Shown here in pieces: positions 27,393 to 36,882 of a stretch of DNA of 64,000 nucleotides. How positions within the stretch are numbered: position 1 is the first letter of the stretch; the number at the start of each line of letters is the position of its first letter. A program made the translations under genes and the position numbers. The DNA comes from Planctomycetaceae bacterium (GTDB lineage Bacteria > Planctomycetota > Planctomycetia > Planctomycetales > Planctomycetaceae): NCBI GenBank assembly GCA_017795105.1, contig CP051247.1:3864001-3928000 (forward strand). Reading direction: 5' to 3'. The notes below the pieces were generated by a model. The model was not told where the DNA came from, ran no database searches, and saw only the letters and a list, made by a program, of their open reading frames with translations.

Positions 27393-27992
27393 CTAGCTGC
27401 ACTCCCCAGCTTCCTGGCTAATGATATCAATAATCTCTCCAACCGCCCGGTCCAGCTGGTCGTTGATGACCGTGTGTCGGTAGCGGCTGGCAAATTTCAA
27501 TTCGCTGCGAGCGGTCTCGAGGCGACGCTCGATCACCTGTTCGTCTTCAGTGCCCCGGTCTCGCAGTCGTTGTTCGAATTCTTTTTCCGACGGGGTTGTC
27601 ACGAAAATCGTGAGGGCATCGTTGTATTCATTCATGACGTTGAGGGCTCCCTCAACATCGATCTCGAGCAGGGCCCACCCGCCCGCGCCGCGTGCCCGGT
27701 CGACTTCCGACTTGAGCGTTCCGTACCAGTAGCCCGTTTTATGGACCTCGGCGTATTCCAGAAACTCGCCATTGTTTCGTCGTCGTTCAAACTCGTCGGG
27801 GCTCAGGAAGTAATAATCCTGGCCATCGATCTCGTTCTCCCGTTTCGGACGGGTTGTGGCCGAAATCGATTTGATCAGCGGTATCGGCGACTCGCGTTCC
27901 AGTCGTGAAACGATCGTCGTTTTCCCGCTCCCGCTGGGACCAGAGATGACGACAATCAGAAATCCGACCCTGGTCGCACCCGGCTCGTTCAC
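27393..27992 (-). CDS. gmk: Guanylate kinase
   Basis: Start chosen at GTG 27992 because GAGGA lies eight bases upstream and the product (199 residues) then has normal length; a TTG at 28031 would lengthen it. P-loop SGPSGSGKTTI, the GMP-binding SISATTRPKRENEIDGQDYYF, EYAEVHKTGYWYGT and ALLEIDVEGA, then the lid RLRDRGTEDEQVIERRL. It phosphorylates GMP and dGMP to the diphosphates. One base separates its stop from the rpoZ start. Between yicC and rpoZ in the cluster. Confidence 0.95.
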   Translation of the reverse strand: MNEPGATRVGFLIVVISGPSGSGKTTIVSRLERESPIPLIKSISATTRPKRENEIDGQDYYFLSPDEFERRRNNGEFLEYAEVHKTGYWYGTLKSEVDRARGAGGWALLEIDVEGALNVMNEYNDALTIFVTTPSEKEFEQRLRDRGTEDEQVIERRLETARSELKFASRYRHTVINDQLDRAVGEIIDIISQEAGECS

Positions 27993-28148
27993 TCGGCCAT
28001 TCCTCACAAAAAAACTCTGAAAACTCCGCAAGCCGAAGATTCTACAGTGGTTCCGACCAAAATGCGATCAAACGGGGTCGGAGAGCCGGTTTCCAATCGG
28101 CCGGGCATTCGGCTCGATTCCAGTCGTCGAGATCGACGGTGTTTCGGC

Positions 28149-29036
28149 CTACTCGATATTCTGCACGATCTCGCGAATCTTCTCGATCGTGGCCTTCATG
28201 TCGACCACGCGGTGCGAAATCTCGATGTCGTTCGCCTTGGACCCGATCGTGTTCGTCTCCCGGAACATCTCCTGGCAAAGGAAATCGAGCTTTCGGCCAG
28301 CGGGATTCTTCTCTTTCAGGAATTCTCGGAACTGACCGATATGGCTCCCGAGCCGAGTGATTTCCTCGGTGATATCGCACCGATCCGAGAAGATGCAGAT
28401 CTCCCGCAGGATGTCGTTGGTCTCAATCTGAACCCCCTGAGACGACAACCAGTCGTTGACCCGGTCTTTCAGCCGATTGCGGTACGATTCGACAACGAGC
28501 GGCGAGCGATCCTGCACCGCCTTCACATCGACTTCAATCTCGTCGCAGTAGCCAGCCAGAGCTTCCGACATCGCCTGCCCTTCGGTCTGTCGAAACTCCT
28601 GCAGCTGCTCGAGAGCATTGGACAGAGCCACCGAAAACACGGCCCACTCGGCATCTCCCTCGTCGTCGAGGGAAGCCGACTGATCGGCGATCACGCCCGG
28701 CATCGACAGAAACTCAGCCAGCCGGTCGGGCGGCTGCAGATGAAACACCTTGGCTGCGTGTCGCGATTGCTCGATGTACTGACTCAGCGTCGCTTCATCG
28801 ATCACGTACGGGCTGACCTGCTTCACCCAGGTCAACTGGCCATGAATCGAAATGGTGCCGCGTCCGAGGTACTCACGAACGACGCGATCGATCTTCGATT
28901 CGCAGCCGTTCAGTGCATCCGGAAGACGCAGGTTGAGCTTCAGGAACTTATTATTGACAGCACGGACTTCAACGGTGGCCTGAATCTGGTCGTCCTGATG
29001 CCGCGCCCGTCCGATACCGGTCATGCTCAGGATCAC
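28149..29036 (-). CDS. yicC: YicC/YloC family endoribonuclease
   Basis: A 295-residue protein starting MILSMTGIGRA, the typical YicC N terminus, with EVRAVNNKFLKLNLRLP and the C-terminal DUF1732-type segment RKLDFLCQEMFRETNTIGSKAN near residue 250-272, ending in a helical VVDMKATIEKIREIVQNIE. YicC-type proteins are reported to act as endoribonucleases affecting small-RNA turnover. Directly before gmk, 156 bases apart, a pairing kept in many bacteria. Confidence 0.94.
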   Translation of the reverse strand: MILSMTGIGRARHQDDQIQATVEVRAVNNKFLKLNLRLPDALNGCESKIDRVVREYLGRGTISIHGQLTWVKQVSPYVIDEATLSQYIEQSRHAAKVFHLQPPDRLAEFLSMPGVIADQSASLDDEGDAEWAVFSVALSNALEQLQEFRQTEGQAMSEALAGYCDEIEVDVKAVQDRSPLVVESYRNRLKDRVNDWLSSQGVQIETNDILREICIFSDRCDITEEITRLGSHIGQFREFLKEKNPAGRKLDFLCQEMFRETNTIGSKANDIEISHRVVDMKATIEKIREIVQNIE

Positions 29037-29074
29037 GTTGTTGTCCCTCGTATGCGTTCCAGAAACACGGAAAT

Positions 29075-29100
29075 CGGGCGGCTTCTGCGGCCGCCCGTTT
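29075..29100. terminator. Weak terminator-like hairpin between secG and yicC
   Basis: CGGGCGGC (29075-29082) pairs with GCCGCCCG (29090-29097). The T tract (TTTTA) is on the plus side; on the minus strand, where secG ends, the hairpin is followed only by ATTTCC. It may attenuate rather than end transcription from secG to yicC. Confidence 0.35.
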
Positions 29101-29123
29101 TACTGTTGGAGAGCTTCGCTCCC

Positions 29124-29603
29124 CTAAGAAGCGTCGGACGTTCCTGCCGGACTTGAAGTCGTGGCCGGGGGAGTCAGCGACGGAGTGCTCGACGTTCCAG
29201 CCGGCGGGGTCAGGCTCGGCACACTGGAGGTGCCAGCCGGAGCCGAAGTTCCTTCCGGAATCATCAGCGTGTCTTCATCACCCAGAGCCGGACGATCCGA
29301 GGCAGCCGGATCTTCATCTCCAGAGATGATTTCCGCATTGGCGTCTGCACCGCCCTTATAGCTCGTCGGCCGCGTGGAGGTGAGCACAATGATACTCACG
29401 CCCGCGACAAGGACCCAGATAATTGCCAGAATCACGGTGATCTTGGTGAAAACGTCACCGGCCTTCGTTCCGAAAGCACTCTGACCACCAGCGCCGCCCA
29501 AGGCTCCGGCCAGTCCGCCACCACGACCCCGCTGGAGCAGGATGATGACGATCAGCAGGAAGCTGAGGAACGACAGCAAGAATAACATCAGATATCCGGG
29601 CAC
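29124..29603 (-). CDS. secG: Preprotein translocase subunit SecG with low-complexity tail
   Basis: A 159-residue protein. The first half is SecG: a membrane helix (about 3-23), the conserved QRGRGGGLAGALGG loop, SAFGTKAGDVFTKIT, and a second helix (about 56-75). The second half is a soluble tail with acidic residues and a Pro/Ser/Thr repeat based on PAGTSS-PSLTP. SecG helps SecA-driven export through SecYEG. Found behind tpiA (tpiA-secG order is common) with 254 bases between them that contain dispersed hairpins. The tail, facing the periplasm or cytoplasm, has no known role. Confidence 0.92.
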   Translation of the reverse strand: MPGYLMLFLLSFLSFLLIVIILLQRGRGGGLAGALGGAGGQSAFGTKAGDVFTKITVILAIIWVLVAGVSIIVLTSTRPTSYKGGADANAEIISGDEDPAASDRPALGDEDTLMIPEGTSAPAGTSSVPSLTPPAGTSSTPSLTPPATTSSPAGTSDAS

Positions 29604-29727
29604 GCGGACAAACTCCTTGAAACCGTGTTCGTTGTTGCCTGTGAATGCCGCACAATAGTTACCTGACCCGTCTCTGTCGAGTCACAAGCGGCATTTCACC
29701 GTCTGCAAGCCCTGAGCAGCACCGTCA

Positions 29728-29845
29728 GGCAGGCTTCAGCCTGCCATCGGATGCGATGTCGTCGCTTTGGGATGCTGCGGTGATCCCGCCCAATCGACGG
29801 GATCGCGTTTCACTATTAGAACAATCGACAGGCAAGCGCCTGCCC
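29728..29845. repeat. GGCAGGC/GCCTGCC hairpin repeats in the tpiA-secG spacer
   Basis: GGCAGGC (29728-29734) and GCCTGCC (29739-29745) flank a TTCA loop. A related CAGGCAAGCGCCTG hairpin lies near 29829-29845. Both look like short dispersed palindromes rather than gene signals; no ORF is supported here. Confidence 0.45.
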
Positions 29846-29857
29846 TGCTTCTTCGAA

Positions 29858-30625
29858 CTACTTGCCCGACTGATCCAGGCCGGCATCGATGATCGGTCCG
29901 AAGTTGTCGACCGTCAGGCTGGCCCCGCCCACGAGTGCTCCGTCGACATTCGGCTGGCTGAGCAGGTCAGCGGCGTTGTTCGGCTTCACGCTGCCGCCGT
30001 AGAGAATCCGCATGGCGTCGGCTGCCGACTGATCGTAGTTCGAAGCCAGCCAGCCGCGAATGTGAGCGTGAGCTTCGTCCGCCATTTCCGGGGTCGCGGT
30101 CTTGCCGGTGCCAATCGCCCAGACCGGCTCGTAAGCGATGACCACATTGCTGAGGTCGCTCACGTCGGCCAGTCCACCCTTCATCTGTTCATCGAGAATG
30201 GCGTTCGTCTTTCCGGCTTCGCGATCTTCCAGCAGTTCGCCAACACAGAGGACGACTCCGAGTCCCTTGGCCAGAGCAGCCTTGGTCTTCTTGTTGATGT
30301 CGGCGTCGGTTTCGCCGAGAACATGACGACGTTCGCTGTGGCCCAGAATGACCCAGTCGCAGCCGATGTCGAGCAGCATGTCGACAGCCACTTCACCGGT
30401 GAAAGCGCCCGGCTCTTCGAAGTAGCAGTTCTGAGCTCCGACCGAAATCCCCGAGTTGCCAACAGCGGCTTTCACGGCCTGAATGTAGGGAAATGGCGGG
30501 CAAACCAGCACATCGGCATTCAGATCTTTGCCGGAAACATGCTGGGCGAGCCCTTCGGCCAGAGCCTTACCCGACTCCAGGTTCGTGTTCATTTTCCAGT
30601 TGCCGGCAATCATCTGACGTCGCAT
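29858..30625 (-). CDS. tpiA: Triose-phosphate isomerase
   Basis: A 255-residue TIM-barrel enzyme of glycolysis. Motifs: AGNWKMN at the start (catalytic Lys), VILGHSERR (catalytic His), AYEPVWAIGTGKTATPEMA (catalytic Glu and the flexible loop 6), and LYGGSVKPNNA (phosphate binding). It interconverts dihydroxyacetone phosphate and glyceraldehyde 3-phosphate in the cytoplasm. It lies between aroF upstream and secG downstream, all minus strand. Confidence 0.97.
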   Translation of the reverse strand: MRRQMIAGNWKMNTNLESGKALAEGLAQHVSGKDLNADVLVCPPFPYIQAVKAAVGNSGISVGAQNCYFEEPGAFTGEVAVDMLLDIGCDWVILGHSERRHVLGETDADINKKTKAALAKGLGVVLCVGELLEDREAGKTNAILDEQMKGGLADVSDLSNVVIAYEPVWAIGTGKTATPEMADEAHAHIRGWLASNYDQSAADAMRILYGGSVKPNNAADLLSQPNVDGALVGGASLTVDNFGPIIDAGLDQSGK

Positions 30626-30811
30626 GTGAAATCCTTACTATTGGTCGTGTGTGAGTGTTGTTGTGTCAGTCCGTATCTTCTGGTCAGGGGCTGCAGCGCT
30701 GTAGCGGTGGCATCTTGCCGCCGACAGACGACAGTAATGCCAAGAGCCTTACGACAGCAGAATGCCGCTCTGACGACACGGCATGAATACTGGCCGACGC
30801 TCGATCGAACC

Positions 30812-31849
<1,038 letters not shown>

Positions 31850-32380
31850 GGGACGTCGGCTGTTGCGAAGGGGTGAAACTAAACTCCGCCGGCGTTTGCC
31901 AGCAGAGGGTGCCCGTGGGCATCGGACCTGGGGTCCTCTGGCGCACGTGGCCAGCAAGATAACAATTGCGCGTACCGGGAGCGACCGGATATTCCGCATC
32001 ATACGCGGACTTTAACCCAGAGGCCAGCAGGCGAACAATCGATTTGCGGGCGATCGGGGTTGAAAGACGGAAAATCGACGTTCTCAGCTCTCACGACCCG
32101 TTTCAGCGGGCCTCGTGCCGGGGAAAATCTCGTAGAACACGCAACTCCCGGAGCCTTCCTGCTCAACATCGGCCGAATCGCAAGCTATTCTTGCTGCAGA
32201 AACTCGACAGCTCCGTCCTGTTTCTAGCACATTGACGACATGAACAAATCGTCTCTCGTGTGCCACTGGCTCGGCCAGTGGGAAGAAGATTCTGCAAGCA
32301 AAGTCCTGGCGGAATCAGCGGCAGACCGAAATGCCATTTGAATTTTGACTCCCCTCGCGTTGACTAAGGTAGATGCCCCG
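31850..32380. other. Divergent spacer between aroF and the DHDPS-family gene
   Basis: About 530 bases with no supported gene. It must hold promoters for the two divergent genes, but I could not fix -35/-10 pairs. It carries one dispersed hairpin (32261-32281, arms CCACTGG/CCAGTGG, loop CTCGG). Confidence 0.5.
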
Positions 32381-33406
32381 ATGACGAAGCGACTTCAAGG
32401 AATCTTCACGCCCAACCTCGTGCCGATGACCGATCAGGGTGAAATCAACGAAGCCGAACTGCGCCGTTACATCGACTGGCTGATCGAAAAGGGAGTTCAC
32501 GGCCTCTATCCGAACGGCTCCACCGGCGAGTTCACCCGCTTCACGCCGGAAGAACGCCGCCGTATTGCCAAGATTATCGCCGAGCAGACCGCTGGCCGCG
32601 TGCCGATTCTGGCCGGAGCCGCCGAGGCCAACGTTCGCGAAACGATCAAAGCCTGCGAGTACTACCACGAACTTGGCGTGCGGGCCGTCGCGATTGTCGC
32701 CCCGTTTTATTACAAGCTCAGCCCCGCTTCGGTGTATGCCTATTTCAAAGAGATCGGCGACAACACTCCGGTGGACGTCACCCTCTACAACATTCCGATG
32801 TTCGCCAGCCCGATCGACGTGCCCACCGTGCAGCGGCTGAGCGAAGAATGCGAAAAGATCGTGGCCATCAAAGATTCCTCCGGGGATCTGCCGCACATGA
32901 TTCGCATGATCCAGGCCGTCCGCCCGAACCGCCCCGAGTTCAGCTTCCTCACCGGCTGGGATGCCGCATTGATGCCCATGCTGCTGAGCGGCTGCGACGG
33001 CGGAACGAACGCCACCTCCGGCGTGGTCCCCGAACTGATGCGGCGACTGTATGAACTGACGACGTCTCATCGCATCGAAGAAGCCCGTCAGCTGCAGTAC
33101 GACCTGGTCAAACTGTTCGACGTGATGATCTACTCCGCCGAGTTCCCGGAAGGCTTCCGCGCAGCCGTCGAACTTCGCGGCTTCAAGATGGGCACCGGTC
33201 GTCAGCCTCTCTCAGAGAATCAGCGAACCGACCTGCAGACGCTCAGCCGCGAACTCCAGTGCATGCTTTCGACACACGGCTACACCAACGAACCGGTGGG
33301 CGGCTGCTCGCTGAACGATACGGGCAACGACGTCGACAGCAGCGAAGTGACCCGTATCGTGAGCACCGTCGTCGCCGAGCTGAAGCGTCGCGGCATGGTC
33401 GATTGA
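32381..33406 (+). CDS. Dihydrodipicolinate synthase family lyase with C-terminal helix tail
   Basis: Start at ATG 32381 with AAGGT ten bases upstream. A 341-residue class I aldolase of the DapA/NanA family: NGSTGEF (pyruvate carboxylate binding), Tyr136 in LYNIP, and Schiff-base Lys164 in VAIKDSSGD. Family members condense or split pyruvate with aldehydes; lysine pathway, sialic acid or sugar-acid substrates are all possible. After the barrel (about residue 295) there is an added Gly/Asn/Asp linker and a short amphipathic helix TRIVSTVVAELKRRG, not part of normal DapA. Stands alone; 87 bases before tag. Confidence 0.88.
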   Translation: MTKRLQGIFTPNLVPMTDQGEINEAELRRYIDWLIEKGVHGLYPNGSTGEFTRFTPEERRRIAKIIAEQTAGRVPILAGAAEANVRETIKACEYYHELGVRAVAIVAPFYYKLSPASVYAYFKEIGDNTPVDVTLYNIPMFASPIDVPTVQRLSEECEKIVAIKDSSGDLPHMIRMIQAVRPNRPEFSFLTGWDAALMPMLLSGCDGGTNATSGVVPELMRRLYELTTSHRIEEARQLQYDLVKLFDVMIYSAEFPEGFRAAVELRGFKMGTGRQPLSENQRTDLQTLSRELQCMLSTHGYTNEPVGGCSLNDTGNDVDSSEVTRIVSTVVAELKRRGMVD

Positions 33407-33493
33407 GCCGACAAGGCTGATCGTTGAACATTGCTGCGGCGGCTGATAACACTTGCTGAGGATGAAACTGTAATCCTCAGCGAGAGCCGCGTT

Positions 33494-34114
33494 ATGAGCA
33501 ATGCCCCGAGTGTGATCCGTGGTGAAGACGGTGTGGTCCGCTGCTGGTGGTGCGGAAGCGATCCGCTCTACATGCAGTATCACGATCAGGAATGGGGCTG
33601 CCCCGTCGACGATGATCGCACGCTCTTCGAGAAGATCTGTCTCGAAGGATTTCAGTCCGGACTCAGCTGGCTCACGATCCTGCGGAAGCGGGAAGGATTT
33701 CGCAAAGCGTTCATGAACTTCGAGTTCGACAAAGTTGCGAAGTTCGGAGCCGCGGATGTTGAGCGACTGGTGCAGAATGCCGCGATCGTTCGGCATCGGA
33801 AGAAGATCGAATCGACGATCAACAATGCGCAGCGGGCCCGTGAAGTGGTCGACGAATTCGGTTCGCTGGCCGCGTTTTTCTGGCAGTTCGAGCCCGATGC
33901 AAATAAACCGCCTCGAACACTCAGCGATGTGCCCGGGAAGACACCCGAGTCCACCGCGCTCAGCAAAGAGTTGAAGCGTCGCGGCTGGTCGTTCGTAGGG
34001 CCCACGACCTGCTACGCGTTCATGCAGGCCATGGGCATGGTCAACGATCACCTCAAAGACTGCAGCCGCCGGACCGAAGTCGAGCGGCTGCGTTCTGAGT
34101 TTCAACGTCCGTAG
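33494..34114 (+). CDS. tag: DNA-3-methyladenine glycosylase I
   Basis: A 206-residue protein starting at ATG 33494. The Tag signature is near the N terminus: RCWWCGSDPLYMQYHDQEWG, with zinc-binding Cys, then FEKICLEGFQSGLSWLTILRKRE. Further conserved parts are NAAIVRHRKKIES and the GWSFVGPTTCYAFMQAMGMVNDH segment, which supplies the zinc-binding His. It excises 3-methyladenine from alkylated DNA. Convergent with the metallophosphatase gene ten bases on. Confidence 0.95.
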   Translation: MSNAPSVIRGEDGVVRCWWCGSDPLYMQYHDQEWGCPVDDDRTLFEKICLEGFQSGLSWLTILRKREGFRKAFMNFEFDKVAKFGAADVERLVQNAAIVRHRKKIESTINNAQRAREVVDEFGSLAAFFWQFEPDANKPPRTLSDVPGKTPESTALSKELKRRGWSFVGPTTCYAFMQAMGMVNDHLKDCSRRTEVERLRSEFQRP

Positions 34115-34124
34115 AACGTAGGGA

Positions 34125-36221
34125 CTACTTGTCCGACACTGGTTCGGACAGCTGGGCTCCGCCGAGCATCGGCATGTGAAGCCCACCGGGTCCACTGTCG
34201 TAGGCAATCACGCCCAGTTCATAATCGAAGTTATAGAGCAGCAGTGTGTCTTCTTCCGAAGCGAGGCGTCGTTTCGGCTCGAAGTTCTCTGCGTACTTTG
34301 CGGTCGTGGAGATCCGAACTTCGTCGACCCAGCCGTGGAAAAATGAACCCGGGCTGCCATCGCGGCCCGGATCGGCTCCGACATACAACGGCAGATCGTT
34401 CCGCTTCCGCGACCAGGTCGGCTCCACATCGGTGCGTCCGACGAGTTTGCCATCGACAAACATCGACCAGCGTTCGCCATCAAAGACCGATGCAATGTGA
34501 TGCCATTCGCCAGTTGGGATCTTGTCGGACCCGGTGACCGAGCGATAAGAACCGCCGAGATGAATGCTTGCGTGAGGCTGTCCGTTGTTCAGGAAAATTG
34601 AGGTCTCGCTGCCTTCGGTTTTGGCGAGGAATCCGACGCGGCTGCTGAAGCTCTCGGCCTTGAACCAGGCTTCCATCGTGAATGGTCCCTGCGGCAGCTT
34701 GAGTGCATCGGAAGCAACCATGACGGCATCGTCTTCGCCATCCAGATACAAGGCCCGGTTTGGCAATTGTTCCGACGAGGCCAGTTGCGGTACAACGACC
34801 TTGATCTCCACGGGAGTGGACGTCTGGGGCAGAGAATAGCGAGTCGTCTCGGCCAGGTAATCCTGCGAGTGCAGAATCTCGATCGGCCGGAAGAACTGAT
34901 CGATACCCGAACCGCGGTACTGCGCTTTGAACTCGACGGTGTGCGTTTCTCCCGGCAGCAGTTTGTTGTGCAGATGGTCCGGAGACGCTTCCCAGCGGAG
35001 ATCTTTGCTGGCCGGAGTTAACGTGTATTCGACCGGACGAGTCGATGGGTTGCTGACGGTCACTTTGATTGTCGATGCTTCGACTCCTTCTGGAGCCACG
35101 GTCAGCACGCCGTCAATCACGGGACGTTGAGCCGCCAGTTCGAGTGTTTCGGCCTGAAGTTCGCCGGTAATCTCTCGCACATCCATCGCTTCGCCCACGG
35201 GGAACGACGCCATCGCCACCTGCTGCGGCCGCACGGTGATGACATGATACTGATGCAGGAATCCGGCCTGCGGGACTTTGCTGGTCTGATGTCCGCCGAC
35301 CGTGGCCAGGGACAGATACTCAATTCCGTCAGCCGGGTCCGAACGCATGTAATGAATGTGCCCGGCGAAGACAGCCGTGACATTCCCCTGCTCTTTCAGC
35401 ATCGGATGCACGCGGATTTTCCAGTCGTCGCCGTAGCCCCGGCCGAGCCAGCGGGGGTGATGCAGGAACAGGAACTGATGGTCGCAGTCCTTGCCTCGTT
35501 CCAGAGCTTCCTGCAGAAACTTGAACTGCTCCTCGCTGACGGTCTGATTCTCGGGCCGGTTGAAACTCTTCTCGCCGGTCTCCGGATTCCCTTCGTCTGA
35601 GTACAGCACGATAAAGTTGCAGTTCTTGTGCTCGAACGAATACCAGAGTGGCCCGAAGTGCATTTCATAGTGCTCTTCGTGCTGCTTGGCCGGCATGTTG
35701 GGATCGGTCAGCGGACGCCAGTAGACATCGTGATTGCCGGCAACCGGGAACCAGGGGCAGAGCAGGTTGCTCATGATCTCCTTGTATTCCTTCATTTCGA
35801 CAATCCACTCGTCCGTCTGGTTGTAACCATTGATGAGGTCACCCACCGTCATCACCAGATCTGGCTCGAGCAGATTCGTATCCCGCACGGCGTCCGCGAG
35901 CACGTTGACCCCTTCCGGAGGTCCCCCCGTGCGATCGCCGAAGACGACAAACGTGAAGGCATCTTCCTCACCCGGGAGCGGCAGCGTAATGCGACTCGAT
36001 CGCGTGGAATAAAAGCGATCCTGATGCGGCTGCTCGGTCGGATGCTTCGCGTTACGCGGATGCAGATGCCGTGAGTGATTCAGATTCGGCGTGAGCGGAT
36101 TGGCTTCCGGAGCGTTCGCAGATGTGGCGTCCGATGTCTTCGGCTCTTCCGCGTAAGCCGTGAAAGAGCAGCAGGCAAATCCGGCCAGAAGTACAGACCG
36201 GAGGGCAGGAGAGAAGTGCAT
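34125..36221 (-). CDS. Exported metallophosphatase with C-terminal LamG domain
   Basis: A 698-residue protein. A signal peptide (about 1-24), then a polar His/Asn/Pro linker (25-75). The calcineurin-like phosphoesterase domain shows FGDRTGG (Asp96, with Arg where many relatives have His), VGDLINGY, AGNHD, FLHHPRW and GHIHYMRSD. A middle beta-rich region (about 350-480) follows, then a LamG/concanavalin-like domain from about 490 to 690, with DGEDDAVMV, FTMEAWFKAE, GEWHHIASVFDG and WVDEVRIS. This suggests a secreted phosphoesterase that binds a polysaccharide or surface. Substrate unknown. Monocistronic. Confidence 0.88.
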   Translation of the reverse strand: MHFSPALRSVLLAGFACCSFTAYAEEPKTSDATSANAPEANPLTPNLNHSRHLHPRNAKHPTEQPHQDRFYSTRSSRITLPLPGEEDAFTFVVFGDRTGGPPEGVNVLADAVRDTNLLEPDLVMTVGDLINGYNQTDEWIVEMKEYKEIMSNLLCPWFPVAGNHDVYWRPLTDPNMPAKQHEEHYEMHFGPLWYSFEHKNCNFIVLYSDEGNPETGEKSFNRPENQTVSEEQFKFLQEALERGKDCDHQFLFLHHPRWLGRGYGDDWKIRVHPMLKEQGNVTAVFAGHIHYMRSDPADGIEYLSLATVGGHQTSKVPQAGFLHQYHVITVRPQQVAMASFPVGEAMDVREITGELQAETLELAAQRPVIDGVLTVAPEGVEASTIKVTVSNPSTRPVEYTLTPASKDLRWEASPDHLHNKLLPGETHTVEFKAQYRGSGIDQFFRPIEILHSQDYLAETTRYSLPQTSTPVEIKVVVPQLASSEQLPNRALYLDGEDDAVMVASDALKLPQGPFTMEAWFKAESFSSRVGFLAKTEGSETSIFLNNGQPHASIHLGGSYRSVTGSDKIPTGEWHHIASVFDGERWSMFVDGKLVGRTDVEPTWSRKRNDLPLYVGADPGRDGSPGSFFHGWVDEVRISTTAKYAENFEPKRRLASEEDTLLLYNFDYELGVIAYDSGPGGLHMPMLGGAQLSEPVSDK

Positions 36222-36397
36222 GGCGGGTCCTCAAAGTCAGTGGAATATGCGACTTCGTTATCGCCGGGTCACGGAAGAATGTCAACTTGCGCCACCGGAA
36301 AGCCTCCGGACTTCATCAGCTTTTCATCCGTTGTACACCCCCGTGCAGGGCTGGCTCCGGTCTGCCGTCAAGGTCCCTCGCCCTCGTCACCACAAAC

Positions 36398-36737
36398 ATC
36401 CCAACCCGAAGCGTAAGCGAGGGCGAGGTGAACGTCCTCCCCTCGTTCACACGTTGCTGGTTGAGAAAAGAACGAGGGGACAAGGCAAGCTACCGGAGTA
36501 GACCATTCTGCAGGGGGCGTTGTGGTGTAGCGGCGACGGCGGTAGTGGGCGCGGAAGTTGACTTGGTGCGTCAAGACGCACCCTACGTTTTTTCGCGGTG
36601 CCGGGGTGGCGTTTCAGCGTTCCTCCTCGAAGCGATAGCGATTCGGTGGCAGGATGCCGCCGCTACGATTCGAATCCCAACCCGAAGCGTGAGCGAGGGC
36701 GTTTCGACATGCGGCCCTCGCTCACGTGTCGGGTTAA
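36398..36737. repeat. Two copies of the CGAAGCGTRAGCGAGGG hairpin repeat
   Basis: The units beginning at 36398 and 36674 share CATCCCAACCCGAAGCGT or a close form. Each is followed by its near inverse (CCCTCGTTCACACGTT, GCCCTCGCTCACGTGTCGGG), so the second copy folds into a nearly perfect 20-bp hairpin (36681-36737 region). Such palindromes are known as dispersed elements in planctomycete genomes. Confidence 0.65.
36563..36587. repeat. Third copy of the GGTGCGT-family hairpin repeat
   Basis: TTGGTGCGTCAAGACGCACC followed by CTACG; same core as the copies at 14998-15023 and 15148-15172. Confidence 0.7.
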
Positions 36738-36783
36738 GATTGAAGTCACGTCATCGGCGGAGACCCGCGCCATCCCCAAACGC

Positions 36784-36814
36784 AAAAAGCGGCCATGAAT
36801 TCATGACCGCTTTT
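36784..36814 (-). terminator. rseP operon terminator (bidirectional hairpin)
   Basis: AAAAGCGG (36785-36792) pairs with CCGCTTTT (36807-36814), with an inner CATGAATTCATG palindrome and one mismatch. Runs of A and T on both sides let it work in either direction; it lies about 70 bases after the rseP stop. Confidence 0.75.
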
Positions 36815-36882
36815 CGTGAATTGTTAACCCTCATCCATTCGGCGGCAGGATGCCGCCGGTACGGGAGGTCGACTGTCGTGGA

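Larger units (their letters stand above)
36222..36882. other. Repeat-rich spacer upstream of the metallophosphatase gene
   Basis: 660 bases without a supported gene. It contains two copies of a CCCGAAGCGTRAGCGAGGG hairpin repeat (36398-36460, 36674-36737), a GGTGCGT-family copy (36563-36587), GGCAGGATGCCGCCG fragments near 36648 and 36843, and the rseP terminator. Confidence 0.65.

Noticed and set aside
36398..36737. Possible CRISPR array from repeated units
   Set aside because: Only two units, long unequal spacing and self-palindromic structure; no cas genes nearby.
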